64,000 bases of DNA from Synechococcales cyanobacterium S06 (GCA_011391125.1 JAABRE010000006.1:1-64000), one strand, 5' to 3'; shown: positions 28,302 to 37,987, numbered from the stretch's first letter. Translations and numbers: made by a program. The notes: generated by a model from the sequence alone, not told the origin.

Positions 28302-28800
28302 TTTTATTTTCTTAATTTATTTTCCTCCTGTTGATGTAAACACCCGGCAGTGAGTGTAGCCTACACCTACATTTAGTCAAGCTCTGATAACTTGGGAGTG
28401 TGAGCATTCGGCTCATCAATTAGCTATCAGCTTTAAGCTGGTGGTTGTTGAGCTTGACATTTGAGATAATTTTCAATCGTTACCCAATCAGGAAAGTAAT
28501 GTTAATATTAATTAACTTAAGTTTCAAGGACGGGGGAGATCACGTCCGGAAATTAGTATGGGTTTAACGTTTTTTGTCAAAGTTCGGCTCCGAGTCCTTG
28601 GATTGTCAAGCTGAGCAAACTAAAAGTCTGTCTTCTTTTCCTCATTTAGGACAGAGAAGCTTTCCACACAGAATCATTATGATAACATATAAGCAGTATT
28701 TTTATTTTGATTTCCCTGATCACTTAACAACTTGATCCTGTTTAAAACATAAACACGAAGGTATGCTGTGAGAATTTGATGTCATTAAATTTTTAGTGAA
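28302..28800. other. Intergenic region upstream of rpsA
   Basis: About 500 bp without a gene on either strand. It contains the putative rpsA promoter (listed separately) and an AGGAGG at 28324-28329 that lies too far from the start to be the ordinary ribosome site. The rest (28400-28800) lies between rpsA and nrdR; I recognise no structured RNA there. Confidence 0.45.
28353..28380 (-). promoter_or_regulatory. Putative sigma-70-type promoter of rpsA
   Basis: On the minus strand TTGACT (28375-28380) and TACACT (28353-28358) are separated by 16 bases, a good match to -35 and -10 hexamers. Transcription would start about 65 bases before the chosen rpsA ATG. Confidence 0.5.
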
Positions 28801-29280
28801 CTAGAACTGGTTATTCGAGCAGGGAGGAGCTTGCTGCTGTAGCTGTTCTAAGGTTTCAATAAAGTCGGTAATTCCTTGAAATTGTCGATAAACACAGGCA
28901 AAACGAATGTAGGCTACTTCTGATTCTTGGCGTAGATAGCCTAGGACTAATTCCCCAATTTCGGCGGTGGTAATTTCTCTTTTGGGGCGTTGTTGTATGC
29001 AAGCTTCTATGTCATCCACCAAGGTTTCTAAGCGATTTTGAGAGATACCTGTTTTTTCGCAAGCGCGAAAAATGCCTCTGAGTATTTTGGAAGGATTAAA
29101 GGATTCTCGTTTACCGTCTCTTTTTATGACTGTAATCGGTACAAATTCGATTCGTTCGTAAGTGGTAAATCGGTGTTTACACTTGAGACATTCACGACGA
29201 CGGCGAATACTTTCCCCTCCTTCGGTGGAGCGGGACTCCAAGACTCGACTATCGCTATGTTGACAATAAGGACACTGCAT
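28801..29280 (-). CDS. nrdR: Transcriptional repressor NrdR
   Basis: A regulator of ribonucleotide reductase genes that senses ATP/dATP. The N-terminal zinc ribbon is [17 protein letters not shown] with the second pair in CLKCKHRF, and an ATP-cone follows ([29 protein letters not shown]). I place the start at the ATG at 29280, the conserved MQCPYC; a longer frame upstream runs through GTTGATA repeats and is not real. The protein is 159 residues, normal for the family. Confidence 0.94.
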   Translation of the reverse strand: MQCPYCQHSDSRVLESRSTEGGESIRRRRECLKCKHRFTTYERIEFVPITVIKRDGKRESFNPSKILRGIFRACEKTGISQNRLETLVDDIEACIQQRPKREITTAEIGELVLGYLRQESEVAYIRFACVYRQFQGITDFIETLEQLQQQAPPCSNNQF

Positions 29281-29328
29281 AAAGAAGTAATAAGTAGGGT
29301 TTGCTGAATAAATGGCGGGTGAGGGCGA

Positions 29329-29356
29329 GTTGATAGTTGATAGTTGATAGTTGATA
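29329..29356. repeat. Heptanucleotide tandem repeat (GTTGATA)4
   Basis: Four perfect 7-base units, the short tandemly repeated class common in cyanobacterial intergenic DNA. It lies in the nrdR upstream region. Confidence 0.9.
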
Positions 29357-29588
29357 GTTTGACCGCGTCTTTTGACGAGCAAAAATCTTGATTAATCCCA
29401 GTAAATGTAAGGTTTTTTACTATTATTTGTTGAAATCCTTGCACTTAATTCAAGTCCCACCAACTTGAAAGTATTGATCTACATGTCGGTCAGCTTTTTT
29501 CAGTAAACCCTAAGTAATAAATAATAAGTAATAAGTAATAAAGTTAAGCGAAAGTAGGAAACATTTTTTTGAAAAAAAATAGCAATAT

Positions 29589-29635
29589 CTGAGCCGTTTT
29601 CTCTGGGGTTGATTCCTAGATGCAATACGGCTCAG
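29589..29635 (-). terminator. Possible psbT terminator hairpin
   Basis: CTGAGCCGT (29589-29597) and ACGGCTCAG (29627-29635) form perfect 9-bp arms 36 bp downstream of the psbT stop. Reading on the minus strand, an ATATTGCTATTTTTTTTC tract follows, fitting intrinsic termination. Confidence 0.65.
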
Positions 29636-29670
29636 AATATAAGCTGGTTAAATTATGCTTTTTTTGTCGA

Positions 29671-29766
29671 TTATTTTTGAATGCGAGGGGGTTCGCGGAA
29701 GGCGATCGCAAAAAAGAGAACTCCTAAAGCCAAGGTCAAAACCAGAATGTAAGCAACACTCTCCAT
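29671..29766 (-). CDS. psbT: Photosystem II reaction centre protein T
   Basis: A 31-residue single-span membrane protein, [19 protein letters not shown] followed by [12 protein letters not shown], the typical PsbT sequence. It sits near the photosystem II monomer interface and helps stabilise the dimer. It lies 207 bp downstream of psbB on the same strand, as usual in cyanobacteria, but a strong hairpin separates the two. Confidence 0.96.
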   Translation of the reverse strand: MESVAYILVLTLALGVLFFAIAFREPPRIQK

Positions 29767-29847
29767 AATAAAAAGCCCTAATTACTAAAATTACATTAAT
29801 CACTTAGTGTATCAAGAAATTAGCAGTCTTAATAATAAGATTTAATG

Positions 29848-29882
29848 AAAAAAGGAGTTGATCAAGGATCAACCCCTTTTTT
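29848..29882. terminator. Terminator-like hairpin between psbB and psbT
   Basis: Arms of 16 bases (29848-29863 and 29867-29882) pair with one mismatch around a 3-base loop. A6 and T6 runs at the ends let it work as an intrinsic terminator on either strand. It lies 91 bp after the psbB stop and 81 bp before psbT. Confidence 0.8.
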
Positions 29883-29973
29883 GACCTAAATTAGAAGTAT
29901 TAGTGCAGTAAAAAAGTAATTAGTCGTCAGTAATTTTAACTTTTTACTTCTTACTTCTTGCTTCTTACTTTTA

Positions 29974-31506
29974 TTAGATCGGTTCTTCACGACGGGTAGT
30001 TTTGTCACCCACTTTTTGGAAGAAGCCCCACTCAACTTGTTGTTCAGAGAGTTCAGGGTCAACACCGGCGAATACGTCACGGTAGAGAGTACGAGAACCA
30101 TGCCAAATGTGGCCAAAGAAGAACAAGAGAGCAAATACAGCGTGACCGAAAGTAAACCAACCTCTGGTAGAAGTACGGAATACACCGTCAGAACCAAGGG
30201 TTTCGCGATCGAAGTCAAACGCTTCACCTAACTGAGCTTTACGGGCATATTTTTTCACGAGTTGAGGATCGCTAAAAGATTGGCCGTCTAAAGTACCACC
30301 GTAGAAACTAACGGTAACACCACTTTGCTCAATACTGGTTTTTGATTCAGCACGTCGGAAAGGAATATCAGCGCGAACGACACCGTCAGCATCACTTAAG
30401 ATAACGGGGAAGTTTTCAAAGAAGTTAGGCATACGACGAACAAAGAGTTCACGGCCTTCAGTATCTTTAAAGACAGCGTGCCCTTCCCAAATTTGGGCGA
30501 TACCGTCACCTTTAACCATGGGACCAGTACGGAATAAACCACCTTTAGCGGGGCTATTACCAACATAGTCGTAGAAAGCGAGTTTTTCAGGAATTTTGTT
30601 CCATGCTTCAGAGAGACTGTCACCTGCTGCTAAATTAGCTTCAACGCGACGCTCAATTTCTTGGTGGTAATAACCTTGGTCCCATTGATAACGGGTAGGG
30701 CCGAATAATTCCACGGGAGAAGTTGCACTACCATACCACATAGAACCAGCTACCACGAAAGCGGCAAAGAATACTGCGGCAATACTGCTAGAGAGAACCG
30801 TCTCAATGTTACCCATTCTAAGAGCTTTGTAGAGTCTTTCAGGGGGACGAACACTCAGGTGGAATAAACCTGCAATAATTCCAACAATACCAGCAGCGAT
30901 GTGGTGAGCAACGATACCACCGGGGTTGAAGGGGTTAAACCCATTCGGACCCCATTCGGGAGCTACCGGTTGTACATGGCCAGTGAGACCATAAGCATCA
31001 GATACCCACATACCAGGTCCCCAAACACCAGTCAGGTGGAAAGCACCAAAACCGAAACAGAGAAGACCAGATAAAAAGAGGTGAATACCGAACATTTTGG
31101 GTAAATCTAAAGCGGGTTGACCGGTACGAGAGTCAACAAATAGCTCTAAATCCCAATAAACCCAGTGCCAACAAGCAGCAAGGAATAATAAACCAGAAAG
31201 GATAATATGAGCTGCAGCTACGCCTTCAAAGGACCAGAAACCAGGGTTAACGCCAGTTTCGCCGGTAACGCTCCAACCGTTCCAAGAACCAGTTACACCT
31301 AAACGGGCCATGAAGGGGAGAACAAACATTCCTTGTCTCCACATGGGGTTTAAAACAGCGTCACTGGGGTCAAAAGTTGCTAATTCATATAGAGCCATTG
31401 AACCAGCCCAACCTGCCACCAATGCAGTGTGCATAAGGTGTACAGAGATTAGACGACCTGGGTCATTCAGGACGACTGTATGTACTCGATACCAAGGTAA
31501 TCCCAT
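29974..31506 (-). CDS. psbB: Photosystem II CP47 chlorophyll-binding protein
   Basis: The core antenna subunit CP47, 510 residues with six membrane spans. It opens [20 protein letters not shown] and shows the conserved histidine-rich spans ([39 protein letters not shown]) that bind chlorophyll a. The large lumenal loop lies between spans 5 and 6, and [24 protein letters not shown] is the last span. GGAG lies about 11 bases before the ATG. The transcript may or may not extend into psbT. Confidence 0.98.
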   Translation of the reverse strand: MGLPWYRVHTVVLNDPGRLISVHLMHTALVAGWAGSMALYELATFDPSDAVLNPMWRQGMFVLPFMARLGVTGSWNGWSVTGETGVNPGFWSFEGVAAAHIILSGLLFLAACWHWVYWDLELFVDSRTGQPALDLPKMFGIHLFLSGLLCFGFGAFHLTGVWGPGMWVSDAYGLTGHVQPVAPEWGPNGFNPFNPGGIVAHHIAAGIVGIIAGLFHLSVRPPERLYKALRMGNIETVLSSSIAAVFFAAFVVAGSMWYGSATSPVELFGPTRYQWDQGYYHQEIERRVEANLAAGDSLSEAWNKIPEKLAFYDYVGNSPAKGGLFRTGPMVKGDGIAQIWEGHAVFKDTEGRELFVRRMPNFFENFPVILSDADGVVRADIPFRRAESKTSIEQSGVTVSFYGGTLDGQSFSDPQLVKKYARKAQLGEAFDFDRETLGSDGVFRTSTRGWFTFGHAVFALLFFFGHIWHGSRTLYRDVFAGVDPELSEQQVEWGFFQKVGDKTTRREEPI

Positions 31507-31704
31507 CGACTACGATTCTCCTGTTGATGTTAAATTAAGTATGTGCGACTTTGTTTGCTATGGGTTTTGATTTTATCTCCAGTTTGGCAGCTGGTAAAAC
31601 AAGCCCCTTAAGGAAATTTTAAAACAATTATCCCATCTAAAACGGAAGATTATTTAAAGAAGTTTAACTATTGTTAGACCCTATTGCAATACTATAATTG
31701 ACAA
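31507..31704 (-). promoter_or_regulatory. psbB upstream region
   Basis: A 198-bp gap that should hold the psbB promoter and leader. AT-rich blocks occur near 31610-31690; no confident -10/-35 pair was assigned. The convergent end of the neighbour does not enter it. Confidence 0.35.
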
Positions 31705-32022
31705 TTACCAATTATTTTTCTTGACTAATGACTCTGACTTGTTGATTTGCTCTAATACTTGTTCTGGGGTGCTGAGTCGTTTTAAGACTACTTGACCAAT
31801 GCTGTGAACTACGCCGCTTTGTTCCATGGGGGTTACTTCCACCATTAAGACGGGGTCTTCTACTTGATATAACCACAAAGTTTGCCCTTGTTCAATTATG
31901 CCGATGTTTAATTGTTGAATATGGGGTTCTCTACGCCATTCTTCATAGTTCCACAAACCGCCAAATTCCCACACTCGATCATAGGTCCATCCCTCTGCTA
32001 AAAAAAAGTATTTCATAATCAT
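31705..32022 (-). CDS. Conserved cyanobacterial hypothetical protein
   Basis: A 105-residue soluble protein with no signal or membrane segment: FFLAEGWTYDRVWEFGGLWNYEEWRREPHIQQLNIGI is strongly patterned and looks like a conserved family, but I can give no function. A second in-frame ATG at 32016 is an alternative start. It lies upstream of psbB on the same strand and is divergent from the RM controller gene, with the controller operator starting 18 bp away. Confidence 0.6.
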   Translation of the reverse strand: MIMKYFFLAEGWTYDRVWEFGGLWNYEEWRREPHIQQLNIGIIEQGQTLWLYQVEDPVLMVEVTPMEQSGVVHSIGQVVLKRLSTPEQVLEQINKSESLVKKNNW

Positions 32023-32040
32023 TGGTTAATAAATGTACTG

Positions 32041-32075
32041 ATGCTAATTATAGTATGTAGAATTATAGTTAGCAT
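32041..32075. promoter_or_regulatory. C-box-like operator of the MamI-like RM system
   Basis: A dyad with 14-base arms (ATGCTAATTATAGT at 32041-32054; complement at 32062-32075) with 12 of 14 matches. Within it AATTATAGT occurs twice as a direct repeat with a 15-bp period. This layout resembles operators of RM controller proteins. It covers the first ATG of the open frame, arguing that translation starts further down, at GTG 32113. Confidence 0.65.
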
Positions 32076-32112
32076 TTTATTAAGATTCAGTAAAAATAAT
32101 AAAGCTAAAATA

Positions 32113-32325
32113 GTGAAAAAAGCAATATTAATTAAGTTTGGAAACAAAGTCAAAGAGATAAGATTAAAACAAAATATATCTCAAGAAAAATTAGCAGAAA
32201 AAGCTAATGTACATAGAACTTATATTGGTATGATTGAGCGTGCAGAAAGAAACATTACTTTAGTTAATATTGAAAAAATAGCGAATGCTTTAGGTATTCA
32301 GATAGCGGATTTATTTATTGATTAA
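32113..32325 (+). CDS. RM controller protein, XRE-type helix-turn-helix
   Basis: About 70 residues from the GTG start I prefer; the open frame itself reaches back to 32041 but the extra part overlaps an operator and reads as non-protein-like. The helix-turn-helix is KVKEIRLKQNISQEKLAEKANVHRTYIGMIERAERNITLVNIEKIANAL, the classic C-protein pattern. These dimers bind their own operator and time expression of the restriction enzyme after entry into a new host. The endonuclease gene begins 4 bp after its stop. Confidence 0.85.
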   Translation: MKKAILIKFGNKVKEIRLKQNISQEKLAEKANVHRTYIGMIERAERNITLVNIEKIANALGIQIADLFID

Positions 32326-32329
32326 AAAT

Positions 32330-33280
32330 ATGCAACCTAATCTTAATTTAATCACCATTGATAATAACCTAAATCTGAGTCAAGAATTATTACAAGAATT
32401 AGTTTTAGAACCAAGAATTAATGCTTTAAAATGGTCAGAAATTACCCATCAAACTCCTAATCTTAAAATCGGTTATCCGGGGCAACATTTAGCATCTTTA
32501 ATTACAGGAATCAAAGGAAAAAAAACAGGTGCTAGAGGAGATGATTTAGAAGATGGTACGGAGGTGAAATCATGTTCAAGGATAGATCAAATGGATAAAT
32601 GTAAACAATGTGAAGCTCCAGTTGCTCGTAGAGAAAAAACTTGTTTTGAATGTGGTTCATCTAATATTGAAAGAAAAAATGATTCTAAATGGTTATTTAC
32701 GATTAGAAGCGAAAATGATTTAAAAGTATTAACAGAATATGTCCCTAGAATATTATTAATATTAGGAGATTATTCTAATTTTTATCAGGAAGATTTTAAC
32801 ACTTTAAGATTTCAATGTTTTGAAATTTGGACAAATAATGAGCGTCAGAAAAGATTTAAAGAAATTATGAATAATAATTATTATTATAACATCTATTTAG
32901 AAAATAAGAAAAATCATCCGAAAAAAACTCCTGCTCCTCAAAATTTTTGGCCTTATAAGTATCAATTTTATCTTTGTAATCCTATATTAACTTTTTCTTG
33001 TTTAGTTAACAAAGCATCTACTCAACCAGAAATTATCATTAATCATTATATACCACCTCATATTAATAGAGCTAATATAGACTCTATTTTAATGCCAATT
33101 AATCTTCTTTATCAAGAGGAAAAAAATTTAATTAAAGATTATCTTAACATCGAAAATGATCACGATTTACCAGAAATGATTGATGAAAATACTAGAAATA
33201 TTTTACCTTTAAGACCAATTAATAAAGGTTTTAGCCCTAAAAAACCTTATTCTCGCTCTTCAAAAAAGGACAAATTTTAA
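32330..33280 (+). CDS. Type II restriction endonuclease, MamI-like
   Basis: A 316-residue protein from the ATG at 32330 (a TTG at 32318 is less likely). GYPGQHLASLITG, TGARGDDLEDGTEVKSCSRIDQ and DSKWLFTIRSE match my memory of the MamI restriction enzyme family. The acidic-ExK core of a nuclease is visible as DD at 71-72 and Glu78-x-Lys80. A zinc ribbon follows, with Cys91, Cys94, Cys105 and Cys108. MamI cuts GATNNNNATC; specificity here is untested. The methyltransferase is convergent, 18 bp away. Confidence 0.75.
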   Translation: MQPNLNLITIDNNLNLSQELLQELVLEPRINALKWSEITHQTPNLKIGYPGQHLASLITGIKGKKTGARGDDLEDGTEVKSCSRIDQMDKCKQCEAPVARREKTCFECGSSNIERKNDSKWLFTIRSENDLKVLTEYVPRILLILGDYSNFYQEDFNTLRFQCFEIWTNNERQKRFKEIMNNNYYYNIYLENKKNHPKKTPAPQNFWPYKYQFYLCNPILTFSCLVNKASTQPEIIINHYIPPHINRANIDSILMPINLLYQEEKNLIKDYLNIENDHDLPEMIDENTRNILPLRPINKGFSPKKPYSRSSKKDKF

Positions 33281-33298
33281 GTTTTATTCCCTTAAGTA

Positions 33299-34273
33299 TT
33301 AGCCAAAATTCAATAACATTTGTTCTGATTTTTCAGTATTTTGTGATTTCTTCTTTGTGTTTAAATTGCTTAAATTGTTAAGCAAACTGGATTGATATTC
33401 GTCTATTCTTTCTTTTATTTTTTTAATATATTTTTCCTCTTTTTCAATTCCTAAATAATGACGATTAAGATTTAAACAAGCTAAAGCTGTTGAACCTGAA
33501 CCCATAAAAGGATCTAAAACCAGCATATTTTCATTACTACTTGCTGTAATAATTCTTTCAATTAATTGAATCGGTTTTTGGGTTGGATGGTATCTTTGTT
33601 CTTGGTAAAAATTAAGATCACTCCAAACATCTGTCACACCCATTTCAATGTTAAAAACTGATGCTATGTCTTCATAAGGATATTGAAAATCCAGAATATT
33701 TTGTAATTTTTCCCACATTTCTTTGGTGGGAACTTGAGCTAAAATATTATTACCTGTGTAGAGTGACCACATTCCACCTCCATTAGATTTAACTCCTAAT
33801 TTTTCATTAATTTCTAATGATGTTAAACCTAATTCTTTTTGTCTTTGTTTGAGAATTTTTTTGATAAAAGGACGACTATCATAAATAAAAAATAATAAAC
33901 TTTCTGTCACATTAGGAAACATTTTATATCCTTTGGTAGCACGTCCTCCTATTGCCTTGATTCCTTTATCTATAATAATTTGTTGTCGAAAATTAAATCC
34001 TAAATCAATTATTGGTTGATATAAGTAAAATAAGTTTCTTAAATAACCAAATAAATATAAACTTCCCGATAATTTAATTACTCTTGATATTTCAGGAAGC
34101 CATTGTAAACACCATTTTACATAATCTTCTTCGGTTCGCCATTGATAATCCCATTTTTGTTGTACCACTTTCCAATAAGGAGGATCAAGAATTATTAAAT
34201 CCATACTTCTATCTGGTAATTCTTTTAATATTTCGATGCAGTCACCATGAATAATTTGATCGATATATTTCAT
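33299..34273 (-). CDS. DNA adenine methyltransferase of the MamI-like system
   Basis: A 324-residue DNA methyltransferase with DPPY at 30-33 and the S-adenosylmethionine motif LDPFMGSGSTALACLNLNRHYLGIE near the C terminus. The order (DPPY first) marks the beta class, which methylates exocyclic amino groups, here probably adenine N6. HPTQKPIQLIERII is the usual motif before the FxGxG region. Its convergent position against the endonuclease supports the pairing; it protects host sites from cleavage. Confidence 0.85.
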   Translation of the reverse strand: MKYIDQIIHGDCIEILKELPDRSMDLIILDPPYWKVVQQKWDYQWRTEEDYVKWCLQWLPEISRVIKLSGSLYLFGYLRNLFYLYQPIIDLGFNFRQQIIIDKGIKAIGGRATKGYKMFPNVTESLLFFIYDSRPFIKKILKQRQKELGLTSLEINEKLGVKSNGGGMWSLYTGNNILAQVPTKEMWEKLQNILDFQYPYEDIASVFNIEMGVTDVWSDLNFYQEQRYHPTQKPIQLIERIITASSNENMLVLDPFMGSGSTALACLNLNRHYLGIEKEEKYIKKIKERIDEYQSSLLNNLSNLNTKKKSQNTEKSEQMLLNFG

Positions 34274-34394
34274 TTTATTTTCCTTTAATTTTTTTAAAAC
34301 AATAAACTATATTATAGCACTTTTCAAATGGATAAACCACCTTGTTGGTAAGGTTAACGGGAGAGTCTGTCAATATATTAGACTCTAATATTTA

Positions 34395-34472
34395 AGATGG
34401 TGGGTAACTACGCGAATCAAAATTTAGTCGTTTTTCCTCACAATTAATCTCGCTGCTAACCCACCCTACCAT
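34395..34472. repeat. GTGGGTTA-type MITE, family 3, inverted copy
   Basis: The reverse complement of the element at 18121-18200, with shared ends (GCTAACCCACCCTACC on the right here) and shared blocks. It lies between the RM methyltransferase and the transporter gene, both transcribed toward or away from it on the minus strand. Confidence 0.75.
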
Positions 34473-34479
34473 GTATTCT

Positions 34480-35445
34480 TTAATAAAAAATATTGTACCA
34501 AAATAAAGGCGAAAAATTAGGAATTAAATTTGTTATCGTTAGACAAATTACACCAATAACCATAATCAAAGAGGCCAAAATTCTTTCTTGAAAATGGGCT
34601 TCTTTAAATAACAAATTCCCGAAGATTACTTTGAAAATGTTACTTAATCTTTTGACGGCGATGGCATATGCTGTTACAGTCAAATTTAAAGCCACCATTT
34701 GAGAAAACATTACTCCTGCATTAATTAAACCTATACAAATTAAAATTAACCACTCTTGAGGTTTAGGAAAATTCGACGCATTTTTAATTTCTTTAATCAC
34801 AAAAGGAAACAGAAAAATCCCAATGGTAAATAAGACAATACAGCCCCAAAAAATGGTTTTTTGGAATTCATTTGTTCCTGTAAGACTACTAAGTGCAACT
34901 TTGGATAAACTCATGGTTACACTCCATAAAAAGGCTGCGATAACGGTGTTTCTTAAATTCGGATTAATCCAAATGGATTTCAGTGGTTCTAAATAATTTT
35001 TATCTAAACTTTCAAGATTAAGAATATAAGAGCCAATAAAAATCAAAAAAACGCCAATTATTCCGCCAAAACTAGGTAATTCAGTGGCAATATTATAATT
35101 AGAAATAAACAGAAATAGGGGCGAAATAAATAGTAAAAATACAGGAGTTAAGCAAGTTAAAGGAGCGATTAAAGATAAATCGGCATTTTGTAAAGAACTA
35201 TAATAATTTCCATAAGCAATTACATTAAAAATCCCACATAATAATAAACAAATCCAAAAAATATAACTATCAATGCTGGGAATACCTAACCAAATCACAA
35301 AGGGAATTAGAAACAAACTACCAAAGAAAGTTATGCCCCAGCTAATGGTATAAGGTAAAAAATTAGCATTTTTTAAACCTTTGGTACTAATCAGATCTAT
35401 GATGGTATCAAAAATGGCTGAACTCAAAGCAAAAGCAAACCACAT
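34480..35445 (-). CDS. EamA/DMT-family transporter
   Basis: A 321-residue integral membrane protein with about ten hydrophobic spans arranged as two EamA repeats, the second beginning near residue 165 (NTVIAAFLWSVTMSLSKVAL). The conserved end AYAIAVKRLSNIFKVIFGNLLFKEAHFQERILASLIMVIGV is typical of drug/metabolite exporters. The substrate cannot be read from sequence. No operon partner is apparent. Confidence 0.8.
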   Translation of the reverse strand: MWFAFALSSAIFDTIIDLISTKGLKNANFLPYTISWGITFFGSLFLIPFVIWLGIPSIDSYIFWICLLLCGIFNVIAYGNYYSSLQNADLSLIAPLTCLTPVFLLFISPLFLFISNYNIATELPSFGGIIGVFLIFIGSYILNLESLDKNYLEPLKSIWINPNLRNTVIAAFLWSVTMSLSKVALSSLTGTNEFQKTIFWGCIVLFTIGIFLFPFVIKEIKNASNFPKPQEWLILICIGLINAGVMFSQMVALNLTVTAYAIAVKRLSNIFKVIFGNLLFKEAHFQERILASLIMVIGVICLTITNLIPNFSPLFWYNIFY

Positions 35446-35631
35446 AAAATAATTTTCCTAATCAAAAATGTCAAGACATCTAATACCAATTAATTTCCTT
35501 TAATCTGTAATACGCTAATTTTCATCCAATTTTTTGAATATTTATTTCAGGAAAATCGGCTTGCTATTCCTCTGGCCAATTGTAGTAGTAATTGTCCGAA
35601 TTACTACTACAATTTAATCTTTTCCGATTAG

Positions 35632-36558
35632 TTATTTAACAATTTCTACAGGAGAAACTGCTAATTTAACTTCACTTTTGGTCACGGTTTTTTCTAATTT
35701 TTGTTTGATAAATTCCTGTTGTTTTGAACGAGCGATCGCGTATAAAATTATCGCTGGACCTAATCCTAAAATAATACCTAAACCCACGGGGATATAAATA
35801 CCTCCAGCTATGCTCATAATCATGGCAAAACCGAAGTTTCCAACATACACTATTAAGGGTAAATTTAGGTTAAGATCCGCTAATTTTACGGGCTTCAAAT
35901 TCCAAATTAAAGTTGCCACGGTCATAAAAACAACCCCAGTTCCAAACCAACCCGCAAAGTTTTGATAGGGCATTCCAAAAAAGGCGCCGGGTTGATCCCA
36001 TGCCCAAAATGGCACTGAAGTTTGACTCATGGCTGGATCTAGGACAAAATCCCAAGAAGTTAGCAGTAAAGAACCAAGGGCGATCGCCCCTGTGGTAGTT
36101 AACCAACTTGCCTTAAACCTACTTTCCAAGCCAACTCTGGCTAATAAATAGGCGCTAAAACCAAGATAAAACCATGATAAAGGAATGGTAAAAGGTACTA
36201 AACCCGCAATTTTATAGCCCAAATTTTCAAGATAATGATAATGACCGAAGGGGAAACCAGTGCTAGTGCCTAATAATTCACTGCTGAGAGAAAGACCAAT
36301 AGAAGGAATCATAAAACCTAACCAGTGTTGGAGTCCCAAACTACGGTAGGCGTAAATAGCGACGGAGATGGTGGCCAACACCATATAAACCACAGCTCCA
36401 CCGGCCATTGACCAACGAAACACCACTTGTCCAAATTCTGATAAACCCAGAATTACATTAAGATTAGGGATAACAAGCAAGATGCCGATCAAGCCAAAAG
36501 CCATGGAAATCAGATGACCAATCAAAAACCAATTCTCAATACTTACTGTTTTTTTCAT
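35632..36558 (-). CDS. cruF: Carotenoid 1'-hydroxylase CruF-like
   Basis: A 308-residue membrane protein with about eight spans, matching the carotenoid biosynthesis family that includes CruF: STGFPFGHYHYLENLGYKIAGLVPFTIPLSWFYLGFSAYLLAR and LLTSWDFVLDPAMSQTSVPFWAWDQPGAFFGMPYQNFAGWF. CruF hydroxylates the psi end of gamma-carotene on the way to myxoxanthophyll. Conserved histidines and aspartates in these blocks are presumed active-site residues. The partner glycosyltransferase CruG is not next to it here. Confidence 0.82.
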   Translation of the reverse strand: MKKTVSIENWFLIGHLISMAFGLIGILLVIPNLNVILGLSEFGQVVFRWSMAGGAVVYMVLATISVAIYAYRSLGLQHWLGFMIPSIGLSLSSELLGTSTGFPFGHYHYLENLGYKIAGLVPFTIPLSWFYLGFSAYLLARVGLESRFKASWLTTTGAIALGSLLLTSWDFVLDPAMSQTSVPFWAWDQPGAFFGMPYQNFAGWFGTGVVFMTVATLIWNLKPVKLADLNLNLPLIVYVGNFGFAMIMSIAGGIYIPVGLGIILGLGPAIILYAIARSKQQEFIKQKLEKTVTKSEVKLAVSPVEIVK

Positions 36559-36766
36559 CTAAAATTTATCCTTTTTTCTAAGCATTATCCATTTGATTAA
36601 TTATAGTTTATAAAGTTTTGTTACATTTTTTGTATTTTTGTATAGAAAAGGGTTCTTAATTTCGAGAGAAAGCGGGAAAATTAATCTCAATAGCTACAAA
36701 AATGGTTAAGATAAAGGCAATTGACAAATGATTTATAATGCGCTTAATCGCAACTAAAAACTAATT

Positions 36767-37987
36767 ATGAATATAACTTCTAAAAATAAACAAATAATAA
36801 TTCGGCCGGTACAATATCGAGACTTAGAGTCCATCGCACTTTTAGCCACAAACCATTGTAATAGTCAACAGGAAGCGGAAACTTTAGTACAACAATTGAT
36901 ATCCATTCGTCCCTGGTATCCTCTATTCAAGTTTTTAAGTTTATTTCCGAATCCGTTGAGACATGATTTTAATGTCTATATTGCGGAACAGAATGAACAA
37001 TTGCGAGGTTTAATCCAAGTATGTCCCTTTAATCGTACTCGTAGTACCTGGAAAGTGGAGCGTATTTTAGTTAATAATAATGTGTTTCAAGACACTTTAT
37101 TAACAGGAAGAAAAAGCGTTGGTACTCAATTATTAAGATACTGTTTAGAACACATTTGGGAAGCGAGAACATGGGTATTAGAAGTTAATATTAATGATGA
37201 CAAAACTTTAGCAATTTATCGGGAAAATGGCTTTCAACCTTTAGCAGAAATGACCTATTGGGAATTAAAGCCAGAATTGTTAAGTAAATTAGCAGAAACT
37301 GAGCCTGATTTACCCAATTTATTAAATGTTAGTAATGCGGATGCTAACTTATTATACCAGTTAGATTGTGTGGCCATGCCGCCGATTTTAAGACAAGTTT
37401 TTGATCGTCATTTGAACGACTTTAAAACTGGTTTATTCGCCTCTTTAATTAATAAATTAAAACACTGGTTTGGTAAAAGGGAAATTGTGAAGGGATATGT
37501 ATTTGAACCGCAAAGAAAAGCGGCGATCGGTTATTATGAATTAGAACTTTGTAAAGATGGAACGACAGCACATAAAGCGCAATTAATAGTGCATCCAGCC
37601 TATACTTGGTTATACCCTAAATTAGTGTGTCAAATGGCACAAACCGTAAACAATTATCCCAATCAAAGCTTAGAATTAGCATCAGCAGACTATCAACCAG
37701 AAAGAGAAGAATATTTAACCAAAATAGGCGCTTATCCTCTTGACAATACTTTATTGATGTCACGTTCAGTCTGGCATAAAATCAGAGAAATTAAGCCATT
37801 AGAGGCCTTACAATTATCAGAAGTATTGCAAGGACTTCAACCAGTTAGAACACCAATACCCAGTCGATTTTCCTGGTTACAAAATTCAGTAAACTTAAAA
37901 CATATTCATGAAAAAAACGAAGCTAAAAACCATACTTCGGGGAAAAAAGAAAATAGCAATTTAACGGATTTTGAAGATCAAAATTAG
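36767..37987 (+). CDS. GNAT-family acetyltransferase
   Basis: A 406-residue protein. The N-terminal 170 residues form a GNAT domain (IIRPVQYRDLESIALLATNHC, VGTQLLRYCLEHIWEARTWVLEVNINDDKTLAIYRENGFQPLAEMTYW), where acetyl-CoA binds. The rest, to about residue 370, has a second GNAT-like fold (KAAIGYYELELC..., LTKIGAYPLDNTLLMSRSVWHKIRE). The substrate is unknown. The polar tail (residues 380-406) looks unstructured. Confidence 0.8.
   Translation: MNITSKNKQIIIRPVQYRDLESIALLATNHCNSQQEAETLVQQLISIRPWYPLFKFLSLFPNPLRHDFNVYIAEQNEQLRGLIQVCPFNRTRSTWKVERILVNNNVFQDTLLTGRKSVGTQLLRYCLEHIWEARTWVLEVNINDDKTLAIYRENGFQPLAEMTYWELKPELLSKLAETEPDLPNLLNVSNADANLLYQLDCVAMPPILRQVFDRHLNDFKTGLFASLINKLKHWFGKREIVKGYVFEPQRKAAIGYYELELCKDGTTAHKAQLIVHPAYTWLYPKLVCQMAQTVNNYPNQSLELASADYQPEREEYLTKIGAYPLDNTLLMSRSVWHKIREIKPLEALQLSEVLQGLQPVRTPIPSRFSWLQNSVNLKHIHEKNEAKNHTSGKKENSNLTDFEDQN

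Larger units (their letters stand above)
29281..29670. other. Intergenic region between nrdR and psbT with simple repeats
   Basis: Holds four GTTGATA units at 29329-29356, a TAATAAG run near 29514-29543, and a hairpin (29589-29635) just downstream of psbT. I see no gene or known RNA. Confidence 0.55.

Noticed and set aside
29124-29444. Long frames overlapping nrdR and its upstream repeats
   Set aside because: They are in another frame of nrdR or extend into GTTGATA repeats; the conserved MQCPYC start at 29280 defines the gene.
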